Shown: positions 12,001-21,175 of the stretch, piece by piece | Layout: each line of letters opens with the position of its first letter | Position numbering within the stretch: position 1 is the stretch's first letter | From: Siderastrea siderea | Taxonomy: Eukaryota > Cnidaria > Anthozoa > Scleractinia > Rhizangiidae | Direction of reading: 5' to 3' | Assembly (NCBI GenBank): GCA_964030785.1 | Contig: OZ034969.1 | Span: forward strand, 73,302,762-73,366,761 | DNA: 64,000 nt | Position numbers and translations under genes: made by a program | The notes under the pieces: model-generated | What the model was told of the DNA's origin: nothing | Seen by the model: the letters and a program-made list of their open reading frames with translations, nothing else | Databases searched by the model: none

Positions 12001-14596
12001 CAACAACAACAACAACAATAGCTTTATTTGCATAACTATAAGTTATTACAGTATTGCAAAAGCATACAACTCAACAAAAAGAACATAATGTAATAAAGGA
12101 GATAAGAATTAAGTAACATCAGTCTGAATTGATAATAAATTATTGCATAAATTTGAGCATGATAGAATGAATCTCAGCAATTGAATGTTTACAAAATAAT
12201 TACCAGAATTCATTAATTCTTTTGTAGCTTCCAATGTAGACAATCGTTTTATATATGGTAGGTGATACTCTAATGTCCTGTAAAACCTGTCTCTAAAAAT
12301 TGAGTATTTAGGACAGTGAAAAAGTGAATTTCATCCTCAATTTGATTAGATCCGCAAGTAGGGCAAAGTCTATTAACTCTCGGGATTTGACTATATCTAC
12401 CACTTTCAATCATTAGTTTGTGGTTACCTATTCTGAATTTCACTGATTCTTTCCTTTCATTTAACTTGCTTGTAAGTTCTAGATAACAAGAAGGTGTGTA
12501 TTCGTTTTTAAAAGTGTTATAAAATTATAGTTTCTTTGAGTGTTGAACAGTATGTTGCCAGTGTAGGATATATTTGTGTTGCATTAGGCTTATATAGTGT
12601 TTGATCTTATATTTATTTAAGACATTGGGGTCAAAATCAGGCAAATTATAGTATTCAGACATCCTCATAACACTAGAGTAGAAACTTCTTTTACCAGAGG
12701 AATGAAGATCTGCCGACATTAAAAAGATCTGTTTAACAATAGAGTCATTCCCCTTATTATGAAGATATAAAAAATAATTAATTATTTTCTGATTAATAGC
12801 TATATTAAGAGGAAATCTTCCAAGTTCAGCTCTACATGCCATATTTGATGCTTTATTACTTACTTCTAGATAACGTTTGCAGAACTGAAGATAAGTTTTT
12901 TCAATCTGTGAACTGTTCCTAGACTTGAAATCAGGTTTTACATATACACCCCAGATTTTGCTGTTATATGTTAAAATTGGAGAGATCATCAGGTCAAAGA
13001 TTTTATTTGCAAGGACTGGAGACAATTTGCTTATATTCATATGTTTTCTAAGACTAAAAAGAGCGTGGAGGGCCTTCTCTTTCAACTTGTCAAGTGCCAT
13101 TGAAAAGTTACCCGTTGAAGAGATCAACGTACCTAGTTAGGTAAAGTTTTAAACGATTTCGATGATTTCAACATGAGTGTTAAGGGCTTGAGAATACCCT
13201 TTGCGCAATGCTAATGACTTTTTAGCAGACTTCGCCTAAATGTTAATGCTGCAGGAGTCTTTAACTAGTTATTTTTGATTAGCATTTCACTTTTAATGTA
13301 TTTGTATGATTTATGTTAGAGTTAATAATGCTATCTTTTGCTAAATTCTCATTCCAGTTGATTCCAGTTCATACTGAATCATTTGAGTGTTTAGTAATAC
13401 CCCCAACATCAATGGTAACAATTATTATTGATCATGAGGTTATATCCATCACCCCACTGATTTCTATCTATCTCTATGAATATTTCAGACCAAGTCTCTG
13501 TTGCTTTCAAAAGTGGTTTCCCAGTCATTTCCATACCCCTGCCATCCAGAAGGGAAAGATGTGAATTTACGCTACGCCCACTGTCCCACACAGTAAAAGA
13601 TTTCCTTCAAGACTTACAATCAGAAGATAAAGGGATTGAAAGAGCAGCTGTTTACAATGAAGATGGTTCCAGGATTTCTGGTAGTACTGGTGTGGATGTG
13701 TTACTGCAGTCCGATTTTAAGCTGGTGCTGAATGACAACTCATACCTTGTATCACTGCCTGAAGACAGTGAGTCAGTTTTTTTAATGATTAGAATATGAC
13801 ATTTGCCTCAGTTTATCATGTAGTGCCATATCTCCAGTTATAATTAGGGCTGGTACAACTCATTGGAAAACTTTTTTTAAGAGTTGTCTTCTGTTTTCAA
13901 GATTTACTGCTCATACATGGTACACATGTCCCCTGATTAGCTCAGTAGGGGTGGGATCAGTAGAGATGAAAGTCCAGGGTTCAGCTCTGGACCTAACTTG
14001 TTCCAAGCTCTCAGATAGTAAGGACAGTGAAAATTAGAAAGGGAACATGAAAATGAGGGATCTGTGCAGAAAGCCCTTAAGTGCTGTATCTTTGCACCTG
14101 CTTTCTTGCATTTATTACACTGATCTCAGATCCTAGAGCAGGCTACTCTGGACCAGACAGACTGCCAGGCTCAAATACCAGGTAGTCTCTTATGCATGAT
14201 GAAAGCTGAGGGTCTGGGGGATTACTCCCCTCATGTGCCTTAACTAGGACATGCCACTGGGTGGGTTATGCCACTCAGGGTCTTCTTTCTTGGACAGGAC
14301 ATTACCATTTACAGTCTTAAACACATAAAATATCCCATGCCTATCCGTAGCTGTACCCGGGGAAGGGTACAGCTATGCATACACAAAAGGTTGGATTAGC
14401 AACTGAGTTGATAAGGTAAATTGGCCACCATAAAGAGATTGAAAGCTGACTTTTCGAGCGTTAGCCCTTCATCACAGCGAATCAACTAATTAAAACCCTT
14501 CGTCCTTCGTGACTCGCTCTGACAAAGGGCTAACGCTCGAAACATCACCTTTCAATCTCTTTATGGTGGCCAATAATTTTGTGCTTCACATCTCTG

Positions 14597-14629
<33 letters not shown>

Positions 14630-17600
14630 CCCCTTGTTTGTTACAGATATGCATAGGCTATTGCTTTGTTTGCTTTCAAAAAGTCATTTTCTACTCAGCT
14701 AGCTCTGCTTCACTAACTGAAAATCACATATTAAAAATGTTAACAGTTAACAAACAACTTTGAGTGTAGCATCATTCCATGGGTCACAAACTGAGACATT
14801 CTGTTGTAAAGATTTCAATAAATTATACTTAATTACAGTAAAACCCCGCATATAAGAACCTGGGTTTTAAGAACATGTTAGGCTAAAATTTTCATTTTAA
14901 GCCCCCTCCACATAAACACCTATTAAGGCTAAAATTTTAAGTTAGGTTCTTATCAGTGGAGTTGCTGTAAAAGTGTATAGGTAGAAACTGCTGAATTAAG
15001 ATCATCATCTGATTATATATAAAAGTAACTCGACATAACACTCTTTTCTTTCAAGCTAAAGTACCGTGTTGTGAATGTACTGTATTTGTCCCAAGATTTT
15101 CTTGGTATCAACTTTGAAATGGCATTTCAGAGAACTGACTATGAGTTTGTTTGTTATGTTTTGTTAAGGGCATACCTGCACTGTACTGCCTTTAGGCATT
15201 ATGGTACAAATGATTGATATTGTAAATTATGAGATGATATTTATAATATATTTAAATGAGATTATTCATATGAAAATAAAAGAACCTATTTTAAGAACCT
15301 TGGTAGTCTAAATTTGCTTTAAGTACCATTTATATAAGAACCTGTTTAGGCTAAATTAAAAAATCCAGGTTCTTATATGCGGGGTTTTACTGTACCTCAG
15401 GTTTCTATATTCATCACAAACTTGTTTTCTTTTTTTTAGCCAAGCCTCCCATTGATGACTTTAGGACAGTTGCCCACATCAAAACTTTGGTTCATCAGGT
15501 GTATAGTGCCATGAACATAGAAGAACACCAGGTATAAGACAAGTCTTCATGGTGTCTGGTTTGGATTTAACTAGAATTTTTTTGTTGGACTGCAGCTGTA
15601 AAGTCATGGTGATCAAATGTTTGGAATGTACTATTGATCTAAAGTTTGGTTAGATTTTGTTGTTTCCTTAGACAGACCTATTGGTTTAGATCGTTTCTCA
15701 AAGGCAAAATGTTTTTGTTCCACTTGTCATTGAACAAGTGTTCTCGGATTTTAGTTGTTTAATTTGAATTCAGTACACTCATGTCTGCAAACATTACCAT
15801 GGAGGAATAATAATCATATGAAAGCAAAGATTGCTCTCAGTTTATGTGCCAAAAAAAAAACAATATTTCCAGAAAATCAGACTTGTGAACAAATTTAAGT
15901 CCAGATACACTTGGGAGACTTAGAACTCACTACTCACTACTTGTTCCATCAGAAAAGTACTGTGGGAAATCCACCTGTCTAAGGTGAAAAAGTACTCGTT
16001 TCGAATGGGAGGAGGAGAGGAAGTTTTTTTCTGTGTCTCTCTACCTAGAAGTACAAATGGGTATCATTAAGCCTAACTTCTTATTCACGACTAGCATGCC
16101 ATTTATGGGAGACTATGTAGTATTACTCATAATTACTTCATGCCAAAGAAACCAGGTTGAACACTAGCCACGGTGTCCGCCTGTGCTTTGACTGCGTCTT
16201 CACCTTTGAAAATTCCCATTGTTTAAAGCTTTTGAAACCTGAGGATCTGGGAGGTTGATGCGGAGTGGCCCATACCAGAAGCAAATTATGGTGGTATGAT
16301 CATGCTCATACATATCTGTAGCTACAAAAAGATGCCATAACATATTGTGTTTTATTTACTTTAAGCTGGAAAAAGAGCGATATCTCATGCAAGAGCTGGA
16401 AAAGCTACGTTTGGAGCTGAAACCTTTAGAAGATCTGAAAACAGAAATTGATCGCAAATCTGCACAGCGGACCACTGCAGTGGTCTGGGGTGGGCTTGGT
16501 TACATGGCTTTGCAGTTCGGTCTTCTTGCTCGTCTGACCTGGTGGGAGTATTCTTGGGATATCATGGAACCTGTAACTTATTTTGTGGGATATGGCACAG
16601 CGATGGTGGCTTATGCATACTTTGTTTTAACTAGACAGGTAAGGAGTAATATTGTTTCATCTGGATATTCAACACTGAGAAGAGAAGCAGTTACCTGCCC
16701 TCTTATTCGATTGGCCTGTGACAGGTTATCACTGGGGGGGGGGGGAGATGGGGAGATGTGAGGGAGGCAGGAAATGAGGGCCTGAGAAGTGGGGTTCCCA
16801 AGGTGGTAGAAGCAGGAGAAACTGGAAATGCACAAACAGGCTGGAGCCAACAAGAATGGGGAGAAAACAGAAGTATTTTTGCCATCTTTTTCGCGCTACT
16901 TATTTGCTCGCAAGATACAAGCTGATATCTTATTCGTAAGAAGCCAATTAGAGCGCGTGCTTGCCCATGTCTAACGATAACCTGAGATTGAAATTTAACC
17001 AAGGCTCCTGTTTCTCATGATGAAAAGAATTTTTCACAGCTAATTTTAAGTGACCGGTTGAAGGAAAACAAAATCAAATACAGGAGTCCTCATCGCTCGG
17101 CTATAAGACCGAATTCAAAATTGCCCCTAACCCCGGGTTAGCTTAATCCTGCTTTAAACAACTCTGCCCAGCGCCCGGTTCCTCGAAAGCCAATTAACGC
17201 TACCCTTAATAAAATGTGGAAAACGTTTCTAGTACGTTAACCCAACAATTTGAGAGCAGCCAAAGTCAAATTACAAAGCGGAAATAATTTACAGGAATTT
17301 ACATTGCTGAGATATCAAAGTGAATTCAGAATTTACGCTAAGCCCGGGTGTGGTTAACCCTGCTTTGAAAAACTGATCCCTAGTTTCACTATTGTATATG
17401 GTAAGCGAATGACTGGAATAATGTTACAAAAATTATGGGGTTCAAAGTGTTGATTCTGGGATAGTTCTTTAAACGACTCTCCATCACAGGAAATATCTTT
17501 TTCCCCACAGGAATTTTTATACCCAGATGCGCGTGATAGACAGTTTCTTATGTTTTTCCACAAACTTTCCAAGAGGAAGACTTTTGACGTCAGAAGATAC

Positions 17601-17735
17601 AACGATATCAAGGATTCAATCGCCAAAATTGAAGATGATTTAAAAGTTCTGCGAAGTCCACTGTTTCTACACCTTCCAGAAAATGCCCGTCTGGAGTTGC
17701 TTGGCAAAACCGAAAGCAAAGAAGATGAAAAATGA
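7611..17735 (+). CDS. MCU: MCU, mitochondrial calcium uniporter pore subunit
   Basis: Pore-forming subunit that carries Ca2+ across the inner mitochondrial membrane. Six exons with consistent GT-AG borders and phases: 7611-7673, 7879-7954, 13489-13767, 15440-15531, 16366-16638 and 17511-17735. They give 335 residues, close to the roughly 350 usual for the family. Residues 1-46 are rich in Arg and Lys with almost no acid, a typical matrix-targeting sequence. The N-terminal domain follows ([20 protein letters not shown] near 55). A coiled coil lies at about 171-205, TM1 about 207-226, the selectivity motif WDIMEP at 234-239, TM2 about 239-257, and a C-terminal coiled coil about 275-315. The first two exons are weakly conserved, but their phases fit exactly (AAC-G joined to AC-CAA). 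Intron 2 is 5.5 kb and full of retroelements. Confidence 0.96.
8926..9015. repeat. (TTA)n microsatellite, left flank of the RLE retrotransposon
   Basis: About 90 bp of TTA units, interrupted once near 8945. The retroelement starts directly at its right edge. The same unit in the same orientation resumes at 11835 after the element, so the element appears to have landed inside this tract. Confidence 0.9.
9016..11834 (+). mobile_element. Non-LTR retrotransposon of the RLE type, 5'-truncated
   Basis: The unit runs from the end of one TTA microsatellite to the start of another and comprises a single reading frame plus a 3' UTR of about 310 bp. The frame is open upstream of the first ATG right to the junction ([19 protein letters not shown] precedes the Met), so the 5' part of the ORF is missing, as expected from incomplete target-primed reverse transcription. 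It sits in intron 2 of MCU, in the same orientation as the gene. Confidence 0.8.
9082..11523 (+). CDS. Retrotransposon reverse transcriptase with C-terminal endonuclease
   Basis: 813 residues from the first ATG, with no stop or frameshift. Reverse transcriptase motifs in order: A ([10 protein letters not shown], Asp224), B ([11 protein letters not shown]), C (WFADDASG, Asp311-Asp312) and the thumb motif HLGAAIGS. After it come a zinc knuckle C600-x-C602-x7-H610-x3-C614 and a PD-(D/E)XK-like nuclease: RLDI at 667-670, FFDVRV at 684-689, then EKKRQY at 711-716. This order (RT, CCHC, nuclease) is that of the R2, R4/Dong and NeSL group rather than APE-type LINEs. The N-terminal DNA-binding zinc fingers are absent because the copy is 5'-truncated. 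Full catalytic residues and an open frame suggest a young insertion. Clade assignment is inference. Confidence 0.85.
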   Translation: MSDPPDKSKVFAKLVLEGQINAALRFVSETSSGGVLGLTDDVMAQLKEKHPDPKPAKLGSLLFGPIDDAIPESLYSEINGEMVRQAALRTKGSGGPSGIDANGFRRMMASKSFKQSSSKLCDAIATMTKILCTHFIDPSTIEAVVASRLIPLDKGEGEVRPIGVGEVLRRIMGKCVMNVAKNDVVGVSGSLQLCAGQKSGSEAAIHAMHTIFESDETDAVLLIDASNAFNSLNRAAALHNVRVLCPIIAVYAINTYRLSSRLFITGGQEIPSAEGTTQGDPLAMGLYALSMQPLITGLQGACEIKQCWFADDASGAGSVSDIKKWWDTLSTIGPDFGYFPKAKKCWVITKPDKEDLVKEAFKETAVNVTTQGQKHLGAAIGSREYVEDYVSDKVSNWISEVTRLAKFAAVQPQACYAAYTFGLKHRWTYFIRTIPDIQDLLEPLENAISRILIPALTDRQCSQLDREILSLPVRLGGLGLGNPCDDAQREYVSSVKVTTPLVAQIVSQAHQLPDPSLITSAQQEVREKRAKDNENKANGIKEVASQKTQRTLELAAEKGSSAWLTVLPLKELGFNLNKRQFKDGVKLRYDWPIDDIPSSCVCGELFDVDHAMICKRGGFVIQRHNELRDLEAELINLVCSDVVTEPVLQDVSGEQLTRGSNTARDARLDIHARGFWEPQQSAFFDVRVCHPNAESYRDLEPQQIYRIHENEKKRQYASRVVDIEQGTFTPLVFTTTGGMGKECRMFHSRLAELIAIKKGEDYAKTISWIRARTSFALLRSALICLRGSRTVKRVSWDLKNSDIEIEATEGAIR
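11835..11874. repeat. (TTA)n microsatellite, right flank of the RLE retrotransposon
   Basis: About twelve ATT units, followed by ATC repeats. Same unit and orientation as the tract at 8926-9015. Confidence 0.85.
11995..13140 (-). mobile_element. 5'-truncated LINE fragment with (TTG)n tail
   Basis: A minus-strand ORF (13127-12525, 200 residues) matches the region after the reverse transcriptase core of CR1/L2/Jockey-like elements: [20 protein letters not shown], then the [20 protein letters not shown] type motif. Downstream, in shifted frames, a C-x2-C block ([17 protein letters not shown] at about 12370-12325) is recognisable, so the 3' part carries frameshifts. The element ends with AATAAAGC and a (TTG)8 tail (11995-12018 on the plus strand), typical of LINEs ending in short tandem repeats. 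The reverse transcriptase core itself is missing. It lies in intron 2 of MCU, antisense to the gene. Confidence 0.75.
13930..14060 (+). mobile_element. tRNA-derived SINE remnant
   Basis: TAGCTCAGTAGG at 13938-13949 fits an internal box A. GTCCAGGGTTCAGCTCTGGAC (13972-13992) forms a T-arm-like stem-loop containing a box B-like GGTTCAGCTC. There is no convincing anticodon arm, so this is not a functional tRNA. Body and tail limits are unclear. It lies in MCU intron 3. Confidence 0.4.
14401..14632. mobile_element. Foldback repeat, family copy A
   Basis: TTGGCCACCATAAAGAGATT and the following GAAAGCTGACTTTTCGAGCG are mirrored by CGCTCGAAACATCACCTTTC and the following AATCTCTTTATGGTGGCCAA, around a short loop. 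A tail with GCAGCACCACAGTTTCTTT and AGAAACTAACCCC follows. Copies of the same family occur at 17975-18165 (inverted) and about 40117-40245. It lies in MCU intron 3. Confidence 0.75.
14836..15392. mobile_element. Mariner-type MITE, 557 bp, TA target duplication
   Basis: The 28-bp terminal inverted repeats are exact: CAGTAAAACCCCGCATATAA plus GAACCTGG at the left, and the complement at the right. The element is bounded by TA on both sides (14834-14835 and 15393-15394), the Tc1/mariner signature. Degenerate internal copies of the AAGAACCTGG word recur, as at 15290-15340. There is no transposase ORF, so it is non-autonomous. It lies in MCU intron 3, just upstream of exon 4. Confidence 0.9.
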
Positions 17736-17848
17736 ACTGAACACTCATGGAATGTTCATGCCAAAAAAAGTAACAATTTCCGTGAATTTCCATTGGCTTT
17801 CCTCACGGCGTTGAAATAATGTATTAAGGGACATGGAAAGATATTGAA

Positions 17849-17854
17849 AATAAA
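17849..17854 (+). terminator. Polyadenylation signal of MCU
   Basis: AATAAA lies 113 bp after the MCU stop codon, in AT-rich sequence. It is the first canonical signal downstream of the gene. Confidence 0.6.
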
Positions 17855-17974
17855 ATATTTTGTAAATAGGCACGCGTTCTCCATGATAATTGTAAGTTTC
17901 CAAATGTAATACTAATAACACTCGTTACATGTGCTTTCGGTTTTTGCAGCGTCTTACAGTATCGAGGAAGTAAA

Positions 17975-18165
17975 GGGGTTAGTTTCTCAAGGGCCTGTGG
18001 TGCTGCGTCGGTGGGAAAATGAAAACCGAAAATTTAGAAGTTAGCAGCTGAGTGTTGGCCCCTCTTCAAAGAAAATAAGTCTGATTCGCTTTGGCGAAGG
18101 GAATAAGTTCGAAATGTGGGCTTCGGTGGCCAATTTGCCCGTGATATCGACTCAGTTGATAAGTC
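17975..18165. mobile_element. Foldback repeat, family copy B (inverted)
   Basis: Starts GGGGTTAGTTTCTCAAGGGC, then CTGTGGTGCTGCGTCGG, and ends CGGTGGCCAATTTGCCCGTG followed by ATATCGACTCAGTTGATAAG. This is the reverse of copy A at 14401-14632, with the stem partly decayed. It lies about 240 bp after the MCU stop codon. Confidence 0.6.
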
Positions 18166-19129
18166 TAAATTTTCACGTCTTACTGTAAGTGCATCGTTAT
18201 CGTTTCGGGTTATTGCACCTACTTTGTGTAACGCATTTATGGCTCATCTTATGTAATAAAATAGTGATCAATTTTTTAGAAGGGCGTTCATTAGCTGTTG
18301 TTCTTGTTCTCATGCTAGGTTTTATACATTACGGTGTCTTCGATCGTTTTACTGAGGATGAAAAGCGTTGTGATCAGAAGCCCAGGTCGTCCGTACGAGG
18401 CGAATTCTCGGTTACACTGCAAAAATGTTGGCGATAATTTGCGCTTCATAAGTGTAAACGTCGTTTCTAATTCCTTCCAAATTTGGTCAAAGTTGGGATA
18501 CTTCAATATCGCCTGTTGCCCCGGCTCGGAACTCGCCAAATGTTTGCATGTCATATATTCCTTTCAAAGGCCTTGAAAAATCTAAGGAAAGAGAAAATAG
18601 CATTTCAAATATTTTTGTGAATTTTTCACGTTGGTTGTCCCTGACAAGAGACTGTTTTGCAATTGCAATCTGCAACTTAAGTCCGTTTTGAGGACTTGGA
18701 CAATTGAAGGATTATTTAGCGCTTATACTCACCTGTACTGCAATTTTGTGGGATAAAAATATTTTATTTTGTTATTATTATTTTTTTCATTGAATATAAA
18801 ATGCAAGACGTAAAGAATTACAAACAACCTTTACCTGCATACTCACTAATTTACATAATTACTTATATATTTTGGGCCCGATCTACATGCAAAGTGCGAA
18901 CATGCTAGGGGCACCCTCCCTAGTAGGGTCGGATAGCAAAGTAAACAACAGTAAACTGATCCTTACGGCGAGAAGATTGAGAAATTAAAATTGAGACAAA
19001 TGAAATAAAACGATGTATATGCCCCATATTTCGGTTTGCAAAACAAACCTTCGGGGGCTAAAAAAGAAAAGTGAACGCAACTACAAGATGACCGTTACAT
19101 ATATGGGTTTTGAAATACAGCATAACAAA
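18166..19129. other. Intergenic stretch, no gene recognised
   Basis: AT-rich sequence with short overlapping ORFs on both strands, none with a recognisable motif or splice pattern. The last 150 bp may be the 3' UTR of the Penelope-like fragment that follows. Confidence 0.4.
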
Positions 19130-19525
19130 ATGATAGGCTACGAAAAATTGAAAAGTAACTTATCAAGTTCATAGCGTCCATTCATACCACGAGGCTCAAG
19201 TGTCATGGCTCTATCATTAAGGTAGGCCTCGCGTGCATTTCTAACAGAGTCACGGTTGTTGTGCATAAGTTCAAGCGGATTAAGGAGGACGTCGTTGATG
19301 GAGCGGCCAGGTTGGTTAAAATGTTCTGAAATAGGAGTGGGGTTGATAAGATGATTGTGATTGAGGATAGAGTGGCGATGTTCACCAAAGCGTTCATTAG
19401 TTGGCGCTTTGTTTCTCCGATGTATTGTTTAGCGCATTTTTTGCACTCAATAAGGTATATTAGATTACAACTTAAGCCGGAGTCAGTGATATGTCGTTCT
19501 TCTTTGGTGGTGGAAAAATTTGTAA
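19130..19525 (-). mobile_element. Penelope-like element fragment with GIY-YIG domain
   Basis: Minus-strand translation reads NLIYLIECKKCAKQYIGETK, then after a one-base frameshift NERFGEHRHSILNHNH, followed by PLELMHNNRDSVRNAREAYL and ALEP-type MTLEPRGMNGRYELDKL. This is the GIY-YIG endonuclease domain at the C-terminus of Penelope-like retroelements, with the YIG motif, the Arg of the following helix and the conserved Glu in place. The reverse transcriptase part is absent. The upstream edge meets the L1 remnant at about 19525. Confidence 0.8.
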
Positions 19526-20140
19526 AACTCTATGGAAAGTCCGTCATTCCCAGGAGATTAATTGTTTTCGAACGTAGAGAGCACCTTAAAGCATTCCGAA
19601 TATGATAGTTGACAATCCCTGAAATAAGTTTGAATTTCTAGATTGTCATTATAAAGATCTGAATAAAAATTGTAGATCTCATTCAATATGACATTTGCAT
19701 TTGAGGTTTCTTTTTCGTCAGACTGAAGAAGTTTCCTAATGCAGCTTTTCTTGTTGCTGTTTTCCAAGTTTAGAAAATATTTGGTGTTTCTTTAACCTTG
19801 CTTATACCATATGGCACGGGAGCGGGCGCATGGAGACACTCACGGCTGGAGACTGAGCCTATTTCGTACTCTGCCCTAACTGACTCTAAATCAATGAGAT
19901 TTTCTGGCGTTGGTGCGTCTGCAATTTTCTGTTCACATAATTTAAGTCACCACCCTGTAGCACCTCTCAAAAGCTTATATTTTCATTGGACCGCTATATG
20001 TAGCAGTTCTATTGTTTTTACGCCTCGTTCTTTGTTTCTTTTGTTTGTTCTATTGTTTAGCGGACCAATCGTGGGAGACCTTACGAATGCTGCTACACCA
20101 CCCTTTGATGGCGGTGACAATGTCAATTTGGCGAATTCGT

Positions 20141-20497
20141 CAGGGCCGTAGCTAGGTTTTTGTAAAGGGGGGGGGGGGGGGGGGGCACTGTGCCCCCCAA
20201 ATTTGGAGGCTCCGAAACGCTATTTTCAGCACTTGTGACGAGATATGTCTCAGAAAAATCGACCTCGAATAAGTGTGAAAAGGTAGATGTTTTCAGTGCT
20301 TACAACATCATTTTCGATTTCCCGGCCATAAAAATGGCAAACAACTGCAAGTCGCTACAATCAAAATAACTGAGTCTAAAGAAAACAAATCCTCTTAACA
20401 TCTTAAAATCCTCAATCCGCAGACTTGATTTGTCTGGCTCAACTGGTCCAGGGGGGGCAGTTGCCCCCCTTCCCCCCCCCCACTAGCTACGGCCCTG
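20141..20497. mobile_element. Non-autonomous element with TIRs and GAATTCGTC duplication
   Basis: CAGGGCCGTAGCTAG at the left end is the exact complement of CTAGCTACGGCCCTG at the right end. GAATTCGTC occurs directly on both sides (20133-20141 and 20497-20505), giving a 7-9 bp target duplication that overlaps the terminal C/G. CAGGG ends and this duplication size fit a hAT-type element. G- and C-runs sit just inside both ends. It is nested within the L1 remnant and is therefore younger. Confidence 0.85.
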
Positions 20498-21175
20498 AAT
20501 TCGTCCTGTAACAAATCGCTAGTAAGCCAATAGTCAAGTCGTCTTTGAATAATTGCTGACGCCAAGTGAATTTCTTTGCTGTCAGGGTTGCGAACTCGCT
20601 AAATGTCCACTAAATCGCAGTGATTCCATAATAATGTCTTCCAAAAAATTAACCGATTCTTTTAGTATTGAGCTTCTACCCGAACAGTCTGGAGACGGTT
20701 GAAGGGTGACGTTGAAGTCTCCCCCAGTAAAAGTCTACAGTTGACTTCCTGTTCTTTATCAGAAGTAGACTCGGACAATTTTTGAAAAAACGAAGATCGT
20801 TTCGCTGTTGCGTTTGGTGTACATATGTTTACCGAAAGAAGGGGGTATCTTGAATATTTGCCTCTAAAATGAGCAGAAAATGAGATACCTGCAGCCATCG
20901 ACAACGGCACGCATTGATTTCATTGTGAAATCAAGAGACTTTCGAATAAGAATAGCTACACCGCGGCGGTGAGTGCTGTAAGTTTCTTGTAGAAAACAAA
21001 TATCGGCATTCTGCTTCATTAGCCATTTGAAAATTGACTTCCTTTTTCCAATGCACGGATACCTCGAACGTTCAGCGAGATGGCTTTAAATTTTAGATTG
21101 TTGCAACCCATTGTAATTTGTGAAATATACAATTCATTATTACGTAGACAATAGCTATCACCCCGAACGGGACTG

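Noticed and set aside
13930..13995. Possible functional tRNA gene
   Set aside because: Box A and a T-arm are visible, but no acceptor stem or anticodon arm pairs; kept only as a SINE remnant.
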